Shown here: positions 27,602-36,421 of the stretch, one piece after another
Numbering within the stretch: the stretch's first letter is position 1
Layout of the letters: every line of letters begins with the position of its first letter
DNA from: an uncultured Methanobrevibacter sp.
GTDB taxonomy: Archaea > Methanobacteriota > Methanobacteria > Methanobacteriales > Methanobacteriaceae
Direction of reading: 5' to 3'
NCBI GenBank assembly: GCA_902764015.1
Contig: CACWUH010000004.1
Location: forward strand, 1 to 39,530
DNA: 39,530 nucleotides
Notes under the pieces: generated by a model
What the model was told of the DNA's origin: nothing
Seen by the model: only the letters and a program-made list of their open reading frames with translations
Databases searched by the model: none
Made by a program: the position numbers and the translations under genes

Positions 27602-30187
27602 TTGATTCTGCTGATGTTTTTTAGTATTGCATGCGTAAGCGCTGCTGACGACAACCAGACGGATGAAGTGGCCATACAGGATGATACAATTTCACAAGAC
27701 ATATTGACTGAAGACGATAGTGATTTCGGCAATTTTTCAAGTTTAAAGGAAGAAGTTTCCAAAAGTCAGGGATTTAAATATCTGGAACTGGACAAGAACT
27801 ATAAATTCGACCGAGAATCAGACCCTGATTTGAACAATGGGGTCAAAATCGATATTGATGACTTTGTAATCGACGGTAAGGGTTATGAGGTAAGCGGAAA
27901 TGGTGAAGCCAGGATATTTGATATTCAGGCAAACAATGTCACTTTGAAAAATATCTATTTTATCAATGGAAATTCGAGTTCCAATGGGGGAGCGGTATAT
28001 TTCAATGGCAACGGAACTGTGGAAAACTGTTACTTCACAGATAATGTCGCAGCGAATAATGGTGGTGCAATCTATTTCAATGGAGCAGGAACAGTAATCG
28101 GTTGCGGATTTACAGCCAGTGCCGCAGCGAGTGACGGTGGAGCAATCTATTTCAAAGGAACAGGAAATCTGACAGATTGTTATTTCGACAAGAACATGGT
28201 TGATGGGGACAATGTTCATGGTGGTGCGGTCTATTTCAATGATGATGGGGATATGGCAGGTTGTAACTTCACAGAAAACCAGGCACATGGAATAGTTAGT
28301 ACTGGTGGTGCAGTCTATTTCAACGGCAATGGAAACGCATTTGATTGCAGTTTCACCGATAACCAGGCAAATGGAGAGAACTACAGTTATGGAGGAGCAT
28401 TGGCCTTCAATATGGAGGGTAATGGAATTGGTAATATAGATTACTGTAACTTCACCAACAACCAAGTAACAACTGCAGATTATATATCAGGATTGGCTCT
28501 TGGCGGAGCAGTGGAAATTCGAAACAAAAGGACTGTTGTGACCAATTCTCAATTTACAAGCAACTCCGCATCGAATGGAGGTGGAGCAATCGATTTAGGC
28601 TATGGAACAATAGCCAACTGTAGCTTCACATACAACACTGTAACCGATGCAGATGATAAAAGAGGTGGAGGAGCAATATACCTGTCCTTTGGAAATGTAA
28701 CCGATTGTGACTTCACTGAAAACGTGGCATGTGGCCAATCCGCTTGCGGTGGAGCAATCTGTGTTGACAAGGATGCTGATGGAAATATTACAGGCTCCAG
28801 ATTCACAGGCAATAACGCTATAAACGGCGGTGCAATCTGTTTCTATAAGGATGGAAGCATAGATGACTGTAACTTCACACACAACCAGGCATCAAGAGGA
28901 GGAGCAATTTATTTCGAAAGTAACGCAATTGTGACCAACTCCCAATTCAACAATAACGCTGCACTCTTTGACATTTATTATAGTGGTGGAGCGATATATG
29001 TTTCCAATAACGGAACAATAGATTCCTGTGAATTCACAGGCAATGCTGCTTGGTATGGCGGAGCTGTGGCAGCCAATAATGGAACAATAACAAACTCCAA
29101 CTTCACAGACAACTGGGCAATTAATGGAGGAGCCTTAAACGCTGGTGACCTTGTGGTATCTGATTCCAACTTCACAAACAATAAGGCAGACACTGGGGGT
29201 GCAATCAGCATTTACGGCGATTTGACAGTCAATGGAGGCATTTTTGAAGGCAATGTCGCAACCGATGGGACCAACAATATTGCTTCAAATCGCAATGGAA
29301 AAATAATACTGAATAACACCACTCCAAAGGATCTTGGGCCATTTTATCTTGCAGGTCTGTCTGCAACAGTCAGCAACATTACCTATGGTGGCGTTGTAAA
29401 CATCATGGCCAATGTAACCGATATGTATGGAAATCCAATCAAAAACGGCACAGTATCAGTGACAATCAACTCCAAAACATATTCCGCAACAATTGATAAT
29501 GGAACCGCAACAATAGATGTTCCTAAGTTGAATGCCGGAACATACAATGGCATCGAGGTTGTCTACAATGGAAATGGAACTTACGCTAAATCCTTCGAGG
29601 AGGTGGACTTCACTGTTTCAAAGGCAAATGCCGCAATAACTGCAGGTGATGCAAGCTACATCATCAATTATGATGGATCATACTCAGCAACACTTAAGGG
29701 TGTAGTCGGCGAGAAAGTTATATTCACCTTGAACGGCAAGAATATCGGTTCAGCAGTTACCAATGCAAAGGGTGTTGCAACAATAAAGCTAACGGCCAAA
29801 ATCCTGAAAACTGCAAAAGCCGGAACCAGGAATCTGATTATCAAATTAAGCTCCAGCAACTACAATCCGGCAAGCAAAACCGTGAAAATAAAAATCAACA
29901 AGGAAAAAACAAAAATAGTTGCCAAGAAGAAAACCTTCAAAAGGAAAGTCAAAACCAAAAAATATTCCATAACCTTGAAAAACAGCAAGGGCAAGGCAGT
30001 CAAGAAGGTAAAGGTCACTATCAAGATAGGCAAGAAAACCTTCAAGGCAAAAACAAACGCTAAAGGGAAGGCTGTCTTTAAAATCAAGAAAATGACCAAA
30101 AAAAGAACCTACAAGGCAAAGGTCACCTTTAAAGGCAATGCTTACTACAACAAGGTAACAAAAAAAGTTAAAATTAGAATCAAATAG
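27602..30187 (+). CDS. Adhesin-like secreted beta-helix protein with Ig-like and basic C-terminal domains
   Basis: This 861-residue protein is a cell-surface adhesin-like protein of the Methanobrevibacter type. A hydrophobic signal core (ILLMFFSIACVSA) is followed by an acidic stretch, then from about 100 to 560 a right-handed beta-helix of roughly 25-30-residue repeats with the pattern GGAIYF...C.FT.N.A. An Ig-like (Big-1 type) domain lies at about 590-680, another at about 685-765, and the final 100 residues are a lysine-rich Ig-like domain that should bind acidic wall polymers. The TTG at 27602 is the only standard start, has no good ribosome binding site, and gives no positively charged n-region; upstream codons LYS-SER-LEU follow a TGA at 27578. 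The start may be damaged or non-standard. Confidence 0.82.
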   Translation: MILLMFFSIACVSAADDNQTDEVAIQDDTISQDILTEDDSDFGNFSSLKEEVSKSQGFKYLELDKNYKFDRESDPDLNNGVKIDIDDFVIDGKGYEVSGNGEARIFDIQANNVTLKNIYFINGNSSSNGGAVYFNGNGTVENCYFTDNVAANNGGAIYFNGAGTVIGCGFTASAAASDGGAIYFKGTGNLTDCYFDKNMVDGDNVHGGAVYFNDDGDMAGCNFTENQAHGIVSTGGAVYFNGNGNAFDCSFTDNQANGENYSYGGALAFNMEGNGIGNIDYCNFTNNQVTTADYISGLALGGAVEIRNKRTVVTNSQFTSNSASNGGGAIDLGYGTIANCSFTYNTVTDADDKRGGGAIYLSFGNVTDCDFTENVACGQSACGGAICVDKDADGNITGSRFTGNNAINGGAICFYKDGSIDDCNFTHNQASRGGAIYFESNAIVTNSQFNNNAALFDIYYSGGAIYVSNNGTIDSCEFTGNAAWYGGAVAANNGTITNSNFTDNWAINGGALNAGDLVVSDSNFTNNKADTGGAISIYGDLTVNGGIFEGNVATDGTNNIASNRNGKIILNNTTPKDLGPFYLAGLSATVSNITYGGVVNIMANVTDMYGNPIKNGTVSVTINSKTYSATIDNGTATIDVPKLNAGTYNGIEVVYNGNGTYAKSFEEVDFTVSKANAAITAGDASYIINYDGSYSATLKGVVGEKVIFTLNGKNIGSAVTNAKGVATIKLTAKILKTAKAGTRNLIIKLSSSNYNPASKTVKIKINKEKTKIVAKKKTFKRKVKTKKYSITLKNSKGKAVKKVKVTIKIGKKTFKAKTNAKGKAVFKIKKMTKKRTYKAKVTFKGNAYYNKVTKKVKIRIK
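27980..29290 (+). repeat. Beta-helix repeat array inside the adhesin gene
   Basis: About 17 imperfect units encode GGA(I/V)YF, a turn, then C.FT.N.A or S.FT.N.A, spaced roughly 60-90 bases. They are diverged, so recombination between units would be limited. Confidence 0.7.
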
Positions 30188-30219
30188 GAGTATATTCTAC
30201 TCCTAACATCTCTTTTTTT
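30185..30219. terminator. Hairpin and T run between convergent genes
   Basis: TAGGAGTA and TACTCCTA (30185-30205) form an eight-base stem starting in the adhesin stop codon and a run of eight or more T residues follows. It probably ends the adhesin transcript. Confidence 0.75.
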
Positions 30220-30813
30220 TTAGTTATTGTACAGATAATCCTTGATGTTGATACCGCATGAAGGGCATTCCTCTTCACCGATTTTCAACCTGCTTTTGCA
30301 CTTAGGACAGAAGTTGAGCTGAACCTTGTACGTTTTACTTTGATCAATTATAATATTGACCTCTATTCTTTCGGTGATGTGTGATTTCAAAATGGATTTG
30401 TCCCAATCATTGTCCATAAGGAGCTTTTTGTAGTAGAATGCCTCGGTCATCGTGTCGTAATGGCCTATGATGTCGTCGCCTTTTTTGATGTAGAATTTCC
30501 TTATCTTATGGTCAAAAAGTATTTCCCCTTCCCTTTCCTTTTTGTTGAATTTCGTTCCCTTTATTCTGCCCTTGGGTCTTTTTTCGGGAAAAGGGGGCAG
30601 CTCCATATTTTCATACTTGTTTTCAAGGTCGCATTCGACAAGCAAATCATAATCGAAATTGCAAAAGAACAGAGCATCCCTTTCATATAAAGCATCAGAT
30701 AATTTACTGAACTCTCCATAATCCTTGTTATTGTATTTGACACGGTATACGTTGCCGGTCTTTACGATATTCCTGTAGAAGTATCTTATTTCCTGGGAGT
30801 TGATAGTAATCAC
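30220..30813 (-). CDS. Zinc-ribbon protein with duplicated DNA-binding-like module
   Basis: This 197-residue protein has two related modules: residues about 22-57 (VYRVKYNNKDYGEFSKLSDALYERDALFF...) and about 106-139 (KFYIKKGDDIIGHYDTMTEAFYYKKLLMDNDWD). Each reads as three short strands then a helix with (A/E)AxxxRD-like residues, a layout I associate with AP2-type DNA-binding domains found in many Methanobrevibacter proteins. The C-terminus is a zinc ribbon with cysteines at 169, 172, 183 and 186. The start is probably GTG at 30813; AGGTGAT overlaps it, so an internal non-standard start cannot be excluded. Function unknown; nucleic-acid binding is inference. Confidence 0.75.
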   Translation of the reverse strand: MITINSQEIRYFYRNIVKTGNVYRVKYNNKDYGEFSKLSDALYERDALFFCNFDYDLLVECDLENKYENMELPPFPEKRPKGRIKGTKFNKKEREGEILFDHKIRKFYIKKGDDIIGHYDTMTEAFYYKKLLMDNDWDKSILKSHITERIEVNIIIDQSKTYKVQLNFCPKCKSRLKIGEEECPSCGINIKDYLYNN

Positions 30814-30932
30814 CTAGCTAAAAAAAGTCATTCTGATGCTTACTAATAGTATATATTTTTTAATATATTACTCTTTTTAATGCGAAATTTTTTTAAGGCG
30901 GATGGCGTTTGAATAGGTATTGGGGAAATCTG

Positions 30933-30975
30933 AAATCTAATACTTAATAACCCTCTAATAAAAGTGATTAGATTT
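30933..30975. repeat. Nine-base inverted repeat in an intergenic region
   Basis: AAATCTAAT (30933-30941) and ATTAGATTT (30967-30975) are perfect complements 25 bases apart. It lies at the downstream end of the small minus-strand frames and might be a terminator or a chance feature of A+T-rich DNA. Confidence 0.4.
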
Positions 30976-31095
30976 TAGTTTTGGGGATTTATGAATTCTT
31001 TTTTTCTTCTCTTTCTTTTCTCTTGCGTTCACTTCTTCAACTTCTAATTTTGAAATGGAATGAGGTTGATGGTTTGTGGCCATCAATAAAATCCG

Positions 31096-31227
31096 TTAAT
31101 TTTCTTTGTTTCTTGAATTTTCGAGTTTCATTTCCATTTCTTCAATTTCTCTCATTTTACGTTCTTTTCTTTCTTTAAGTATTTTTTCCCAACTTGCTCT
31201 TGCTCTTTCTTTTGGTACGAAAAACAT
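31096..31227 (-). CDS. Small charged protein of 43 residues
   Basis: This short frame begins MFFVPKERARASWEKILKER and continues as a charged helix to a TAA. GGTGA lies four bases before the ATG, a good ribosome binding site. It starts 38 bases after the stop of the proteasome-like gene on the same strand, so it could be the last gene of that operon. After the TAA the same frame stays open for another 46 codons to 30955, including an ATG at 31083 and a KLEVEEVNAREKKEKKK stretch. It may thus be a truncated 90-residue protein. No family is recognised; the lysine/glutamate bias makes chance possible. Confidence 0.5.
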   Translation of the reverse strand: MFFVPKERARASWEKILKERKERKMREIEEMEMKLENSRNKEN

Positions 31228-31265
31228 ATTTTCACCATATATCTCTAAATTGTCTTTTATAATAT

Positions 31266-32373
31266 TTAAATGATTTCATTGTTGAATTTAATCCATTTGA
31301 AGCCATTGGCTTTTGTCATTAATGAGATGTGACTATTCATGCTCACATATTCATCTTCTGAAGATATTTTCTGTTTCATTGCTGTTAAACGAATTATTTC
31401 ATCTGCTAAAATACAAAGTAAGTGATTTGGAATGAATTCTATTGATTTTGAAGTTTCACATATGCCTTTTGATTTGAAATTAATAATTTCATCATTAACA
31501 TCTGAGTATTCAGTTGTAATTGTGTTTTCAACGATTTCTATAATTTTATCATGTGTGTTAATTTTTTCTTCTTTGAGCTTTGATTTTAATCTATGAACTA
31601 TTACTTCATTTGTTTCATTAATATATTTGCTAATAAAATCAATAAACTCATCATGCACTCCTGTAAAGAAAGCATAACCTTCTTCGTTAATAGCATAAAT
31701 TCTTATGAGAGTGTCTTCAAAATCAATTTTGGATTCGAGTTCCTCATAGATTATTCCATCGTGGTCATTGCAGTGGGGCATTGATTTCAAAATATGATGG
31801 ATAGGGACTGTTTATATTATGTCCGGATATTATCACTCCGGTTCCTTCATATTTAAGATTCCATGAAAACATTTGCCAAAGAAGTTCTGTGTATTTTTCT
31901 TTGTCTTTGTTTTCAGGAATGATATCTTCAAATTCATCATTAAATGAGGAATATTTTTTAATGAAAGGATATGTTCTCCTTTTCCTTCTGGTTTCAATGA
32001 CATTATCAAAGCTGTTTTCTGCAATTTCAACTTTCAAATCTTCTTTAAATTTGTCAGCAACGAATTCAATGTATTCATCACATGATGATGTGGGACAATA
32101 CTTGGCCAAAAAGTCAATGAACTTGTTTTTGATTTCTTCAATTGTTTTCAGCTTTTCAAAGTCAGTATTTCTAATGAACTCATTGATAATTGTTTCCATT
32201 GGAATATTTTCGAATTCCATATTGCCGTTTATCATCATCTGTGCGGGATGAATGTCGGATAATTTGTAGATCTTTTGCATGCCTTCGTATTTCTTGTCCA
32301 TAGGTGTTGTCAAGCCATCATCACTTGCAAAAATATGTCTTCTTAAATTAACGATAGTAAACTGTACTGTCAT
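31266..32373 (-). pseudogene. Proteasome-like Ntn-hydrolase protein split by a frameshift
   Basis: Two overlapping frames, 31765-32373 and the frame ending at 31266, appear to be one gene of about 368 codons disrupted by a +1 shift near 31767-31800. The first begins MTVQFTIVNLRRHIFASDDG from the ATG at 32373 (GTGAT just upstream), placing Thr directly after Met. Counting that Thr as 1, Asp is at 17 and Lys at 33, the catalytic spacing of proteasome beta and HslV subunits. KIYKLSD and ETIINEF then resemble uncharacterised proteasome-like proteins of bacteria. The second half ends LTAMKQKISSEDEY...GFKWIKF, resembling the C-terminus I recall for that family. It is not the standard 20S beta subunit. 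Assembly error or programmed frameshift remain possible. Confidence 0.65.
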
Positions 32374-32630
32374 TATAATCACTAATATCATATTATATGC
32401 TCTGACATATATACTTTTAATGAAATAAAATCAATATTGCTTTTAAATTAAAAAATAACGATTTTAAAGCAATATTTACATGAACATATGAAAAATTTAA
32501 ACGATTTTAAATTACTTGTTTTTTAAAAAAATTAATTTTTTAGGCTCAATATCCTAAAATTTGCTTTAATTGTCCTTTGTTCATCAAAAATGAAAAAATA
32601 TTTTAATAAAAAAGATTAGATTTTACATTA

Positions 32631-33785
32631 ATGTTTACAATATCAAATGGGATTATCCTCAAAGGCCAGGATTTGGTTCCAGTTCGTGAAAACATCGTTG
32701 TGGACGATGGAAAAATCATTGAAATTGCAAAGGATGCAAAAGAAGGCAAAATCATTGATGTAGATGGGGCTGTAGTATGCCCGTCATTTGTCAATGGCCA
32801 CATTCACATCGGCGACTCCATAATAATGGATGAAGGCTATGGCCTTTCATTGGCCGAGATGGTGAAGCCTCCAAATGGTGTCAAGCATGTTGCCCTTTCA
32901 AATGCCGAAGATGAGGACATAATCAATGCCATGAGGCAATCAATGATTGAAATGATTGATTCGGGAACGACCCACTTCATAGACTATCGTGAAGGTGGAA
33001 TCAAGGGTGTCAGGCTTCTGAAAGAGGCCGCTCAAGGCCTTCCAATCAAACCCGTAATTTTGGGCCGTGACGACAGTTTCTATGGTGATGATCCTGATTT
33101 GGGCAAGGTCAAAAAGGCAATACGTGAGCTTTTGAAAGTTGCCGACGGCATCGCTCCAAGCGGATTTGGTGAAATCACTCCTGAAGTTGCAGATTTAATC
33201 GCTGAGGAATGCAACAAACAAGGTAAAATCTCATCAATCCATGTCGCTGAATCCGAATCCAACCAGATTGAGTCATTAAACAACAATAACACTACCGAAA
33301 TCGCCAAGGGCGTCAGAAGCGGTTTTGACCAGTTGGTTCATCTGACAAACCCGAAGGCAAATGATCTGGAGATGGTGGCTGAATCGAATCAGAATGTTGT
33401 GGTGTGCCCGAGGGCAAATGCAACCTTAAGCGTCGGCGTGCCGCCTTTACATAAGATGCTTGAGTTAGGAATTAAGCCATTGCTTGGAAGCGACAACGTG
33501 ATGCTCAATTCGCCTAACATGTTCAGGGAACTGGAATTTACGAATAAAATAATGGCTGTTTATTATAAAAGTTGCATTGACCCTAAAGAGCTGGTCAAAA
33601 TGGCAACGACAAATGTCTGCGGATTTGAAATCAACAATGTAGTCGAAAAGTCAATGATTCTAGAAGACCATCCCGCCGAGTTCATCGTGTCAAAATCTTT
33701 TTCTAATAATCCATACCTTAATATATGCAATCGTGCAGAAACGAAAAATATATTATATACCATTAACAAAAAACTTAATGTATAA
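32631..33785 (+). CDS. Amidohydrolase-superfamily metal-dependent hydrolase
   Basis: This 384-residue protein is a TIM-barrel amidohydrolase of the cytosine/guanine deaminase-like branch. Metal ligands are visible: His57 and His59 (NGHIHIGDS), His204 (SIHVAES), His237 (LVHLTN) and Asp288 (GSDNVM). A short N-terminal beta-sandwich domain with VDDGKIIEI precedes the barrel. The substrate is unknown; deamination or amide hydrolysis of a ring compound is likely from family knowledge. No ribosome binding site is present, and A+T-rich TATA-like DNA lies about 25-30 bases upstream, so the transcript is probably leaderless. A universal stress protein gene follows after a short gap. Confidence 0.88.
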   Translation: MFTISNGIILKGQDLVPVRENIVVDDGKIIEIAKDAKEGKIIDVDGAVVCPSFVNGHIHIGDSIIMDEGYGLSLAEMVKPPNGVKHVALSNAEDEDIINAMRQSMIEMIDSGTTHFIDYREGGIKGVRLLKEAAQGLPIKPVILGRDDSFYGDDPDLGKVKKAIRELLKVADGIAPSGFGEITPEVADLIAEECNKQGKISSIHVAESESNQIESLNNNNTTEIAKGVRSGFDQLVHLTNPKANDLEMVAESNQNVVVCPRANATLSVGVPPLHKMLELGIKPLLGSDNVMLNSPNMFRELEFTNKIMAVYYKSCIDPKELVKMATTNVCGFEINNVVEKSMILEDHPAEFIVSKSFSNNPYLNICNRAETKNILYTINKKLNV

Positions 33786-33827
33786 TATTTATGGACATGA
33801 ATCCATTTATTATGGGAGATGTTAATG

Positions 33828-34250
33828 ATGTATAAGAAGATATTGGTTCCTACAGACGGTTCAGAATTTGCTAAAAAGGCTGAGAAACATGCATTGTTCT
33901 TGTCAAAAGTCAGTGGGGCCGAAATAATCGCTGTGAGCGTCACAGAAAATAATTTCGTTAACGGACTTCCATTGGACGATGAGGTATACCAGCTGAATCA
34001 AATCCTAAAGGAGAGATCCGAAGAGAATCTCAAGGAATTCGATGAATTGAATGAGGAGGATTTGAAGATTACTCATATAATCAGGGAAGGTTCACCTGCC
34101 AGAGTCATTCTGGAGGTTGCCCAGGAAGAGGATGTTGACCTGATTGTGATGGGAAGTTCTGGTAAATCCGGTTTCGACAGGTTCATTATGGGCAGTGTAG
34201 CAGACAAGGTCGTAAATTCGGCCAAATGCGCAGTGCTTGTTGTCCATTAA
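33828..34250 (+). CDS. Universal stress protein, UspA family
   Basis: This 140-residue ATP-binding-type USP starts MYKKILVPTDGSEFAKKA and ends with the nucleotide loop GSSGKSGFDRFIMGSVADKVV, which fits G-2x-G-9x-G(S/T). Such proteins are induced by stress and form dimers. ATGs at 33819, 33825 and 33828 are in frame; GGGAG at 33814-33818 makes 33825 or 33828 the likely start. It lies between the amidohydrolase and the CBS-domain gene on the same strand. Confidence 0.92.
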   Translation: MYKKILVPTDGSEFAKKAEKHALFLSKVSGAEIIAVSVTENNFVNGLPLDDEVYQLNQILKERSEENLKEFDELNEEDLKITHIIREGSPARVILEVAQEEDVDLIVMGSSGKSGFDRFIMGSVADKVVNSAKCAVLVVH

Positions 34251-34288
34251 GCTTATTATCTTATTATTGTATTTATAAAGGTGTTTTT

Positions 34289-35134
34289 ATGTTAGTTAAA
34301 AGAACAATGTCTAAAAATGTTGTCAGCGTTTCCGTTCCAGGAAACAGAGAAAAAGTTTTAGACTTAATGAGAAAAGAAAACAAGGCAGTACTTCCAGTAG
34401 TCAAAGAAGATACTGATATTTTAGTAGGACTAGTAACTCGTTCTGATTTAATTAATAATCCTGATGAAGAACAAATTGCAATGTTGATGACCAGGGATTT
34501 AATTACAGTTAAGCCTGGTGACGATGTGGTCGATGCGGCTCGCGTAATGATGGAGAATAATGTTAGAAGAGTTCCTGTTGTAAATGATGACGGTGAATTG
34601 GTAGGTATCATCACTTCCTTTGATTTGGTGTCCAAGGCTTTGACCAAGATTGAAGTTCATGACGCTGTTGAAAACTATATGATCACTACCGTCCCTACAA
34701 CCTGGGAAAAGGCTCCATTGAATGTTGCTTTTGAAACCATGAATCAATTCGGATTGAAATCCATTTTAGCTCTTGATGACGATGCTAAACTCTCCGGTAT
34801 TTTGACTGAAACCGATTTCATCTCTGAGATTGAAATCATCTCTGAGAGAAGCGAACACAGTTCCACTGTCGGAACCGAAGGGGACAAATGGTCATGGGAC
34901 AGCACTTCTGTATTGTACATCGAGAAGAACAGCTTGAAGTTCGCAGACAAGACTGTTGCTGATGTCGCTGTAAGCAATGTTGAAGTGGCCAATTCCAAAA
35001 CCAAGGTTTCTGACTGTGCTAAAAAAATGAAATCCTTAAACATTGAGCAGATTCCTGTCATCGGTGTTGAAGGAGACTTGGTTGGCCTTGTAAGAGCAAG
35101 CGATTTAATCAAGGGATTGGTCAAAAACGAATAG
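34289..35134 (+). CDS. Protein with four CBS domains
   Basis: This 281-residue protein consists of four CBS domains (two Bateman pairs), a module that binds adenosyl ligands such as AMP, ATP or SAM and regulates a partner. The repeat pattern (M...VVSV, VLPVV...LVGLVTRSDLI) is seen at about 6-60, 67-125, 133-190 and 225-281. No other domain is present, so it is a regulator acting in trans. The ATG at 34289 has AGGTG at 34279-34283; a longer upstream frame lacks support. The next gene starts eight bases after its stop. Confidence 0.93.
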   Translation: MLVKRTMSKNVVSVSVPGNREKVLDLMRKENKAVLPVVKEDTDILVGLVTRSDLINNPDEEQIAMLMTRDLITVKPGDDVVDAARVMMENNVRRVPVVNDDGELVGIITSFDLVSKALTKIEVHDAVENYMITTVPTTWEKAPLNVAFETMNQFGLKSILALDDDAKLSGILTETDFISEIEIISERSEHSSTVGTEGDKWSWDSTSVLYIEKNSLKFADKTVADVAVSNVEVANSKTKVSDCAKKMKSLNIEQIPVIGVEGDLVGLVRASDLIKGLVKNE

Positions 35135-35141
35135 TGGTACA

Positions 35142-35600
35142 ATGGCTGTTAGTCCAGTATTGGTAGTCAAAGCAGATGACAGTACGGTTGGTGTTCGCGC
35201 GAGACTGTATGATGATTTCTCCGAGCACAAGATTGTATTGAACTCTGTCATTACCTATTGGTGGGCTAATGATTTGCCTGCCGCTGTGAAATTTCTGGAA
35301 CTTTTCGATTCAGTCATCAAAAGAACCATCAATGAGATAATGCCTCACAAGACATTGGACTTGAAATATGATGTCGGGGCAAATCAGGTATTGGAGAAGG
35401 CTTCCGAGATTGAAATAAATCTGATTTCCGTCGTTGCCGATGATGTGGGATTCAAGATTGAAGGCGGCTCATTTTCATTAAATGGACTTCGAAAAGTAGA
35501 AAGCGATTTTGAGGCCAAGGAATTTTCAACAAGTTTCGATCATGTCATCGAAACCCCGGACATTGTTCTGAAAAAGTACCGTGAAATGAATGAGAAATGA
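35142..35600 (+). CDS. Unknown protein linked to the CBS-domain gene
   Basis: I do not recognise this 152-residue soluble protein. It shows a mixed alpha/beta pattern, with VLVVKADDSTVGVRARLYD at the start and a later DDVGFKIEGGSFSLNG. No membrane segment or metal motif is visible. GTGGT lies four bases before the ATG, overlapping the end of the CBS gene region, so the pair is likely one operon and this could be the CBS protein's partner. The gene ends in a hairpin that includes its stop codon. Confidence 0.78.
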   Translation: MAVSPVLVVKADDSTVGVRARLYDDFSEHKIVLNSVITYWWANDLPAAVKFLELFDSVIKRTINEIMPHKTLDLKYDVGANQVLEKASEIEINLISVVADDVGFKIEGGSFSLNGLRKVESDFEAKEFSTSFDHVIETPDIVLKKYREMNEK

Positions 35601-35610
35601 TTCATTTCTC
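35592..35610 (+). terminator. Hairpin at the stop of the CBS operon
   Basis: GAGAAATG (35592-35599) and CATTTCTC (35603-35610) form an eight-base stem with a three-base loop spanning the TGA. A T-rich run follows shortly after. Confidence 0.65.
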
Positions 35611-35757
35611 GCCACCTATTTTTCTTCGAGTATTTTAATTTTGTGGTGAATTTAAATTAATCTTTTTCTAGACTTGTCATTATAATTCATCATTATTTCA
35701 TTTTAATCAATCATTCAATTGATTCATATTAAAAATAGTTTTGTAATGTGGATGAGA

Positions 35758-36420
35758 CTAATCAATTTCATCAATTTCTTTTTTGATGAGTTTGAGCAAG
35801 TCTTTTGCATCTTCCTTTTTGATGTCGGGTGAGGTTCTGATGAAATCGATAAGTTCTGATTTCTTGGCATCGTCCAAATCCGATTGGCTTAATGTTTGGG
35901 CATAGTTTCTTTTTGGATAAAATTCCTTTTTGGCGATTTTCAAAAGTGCGTCCCTTTCATCTTCGGTGATGATGTTTTTTGATGCCGCATTGGAAAAGAC
36001 ATATTTCATGTTGATTAATGGAACAGATAGGGCTTCAAGGCTTTCGCTGTCAAGCATCACGGCTACGTCATCATCGGAATCGACCTCTCCGGTTGCATAT
36101 TGGGTATAGACATAACCCGCTCCAATCATCCCCAATGTGTCAAGTTCGGATGCCCTCAGGGCTCCCATGCTTGAAGCGCCATATACCTTGACGCCGCTTT
36201 TCATCGCATTGAGGATTTCCTTGTGTCCAACTGCGGAGTTCTGGTGGAACACTCCGTCAATGATTGCAATGATGTCCGGACGCTCTTTCATGGCCTGGCC
36301 CAAGTCCCCTCTCTGGATTGGCCTTTTGTAAATCACTTCAACATCGTCTGTTGAATCCAGAATCTCTTTTGCCTCGTCAAAGGGAAGTGACAGGCCTGCA
36401 TAAACTATAATCCTGACCAT
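35758..36420 (-). CDS. tfuA: TfuA-type protein for McrA glycine thioamidation
   Basis: This 220-residue TfuA-domain protein is the usual partner of the methanogen YcaO enzyme. The pair converts the conserved glycine of McrA, the catalytic subunit of methyl-coenzyme M reductase, to thioglycine; TfuA is thought to help with sulfur delivery. The sequence has the family's DGVFHQNSAVGHKEIL and YGASSMGALRASELD blocks. Its ATG lies one base after the ycaO stop, so the two are translationally coupled. The C-terminal 50 residues are charged and helical. Confidence 0.93.
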   Translation of the reverse strand: MVRIIVYAGLSLPFDEAKEILDSTDDVEVIYKRPIQRGDLGQAMKERPDIIAIIDGVFHQNSAVGHKEILNAMKSGVKVYGASSMGALRASELDTLGMIGAGYVYTQYATGEVDSDDDVAVMLDSESLEALSVPLINMKYVFSNAASKNIITEDERDALLKIAKKEFYPKRNYAQTLSQSDLDDAKKSELIDFIRTSPDIKKEDAKDLLKLIKKEIDEID

Positions 36421-36421
36421 G

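Noticed and set aside
27818-28465. Long minus-strand frame inside the adhesin
   Set aside because: Antisense shadow of the beta-helix repeats; periodic composition comes from the repeats.
27980-29290. Possible CRISPR or DNA repeat array
   Set aside because: Units are diverged and spaced by codon multiples; they encode protein repeats and have no constant repeat-spacer form.
30981-31178. Plus-strand frame of 65 residues
   Set aside because: Low-complexity Ser/Leu/Phe-rich product without a ribosome binding site; it is the antisense of lysine/glutamate-rich minus-strand frames.
31765-31800. Programmed +1 frameshift as the sure explanation of the split Ntn gene
   Set aside because: No conserved stimulator can be shown from one sequence, so mutation or assembly error is at least as likely; kept as an alternative only.
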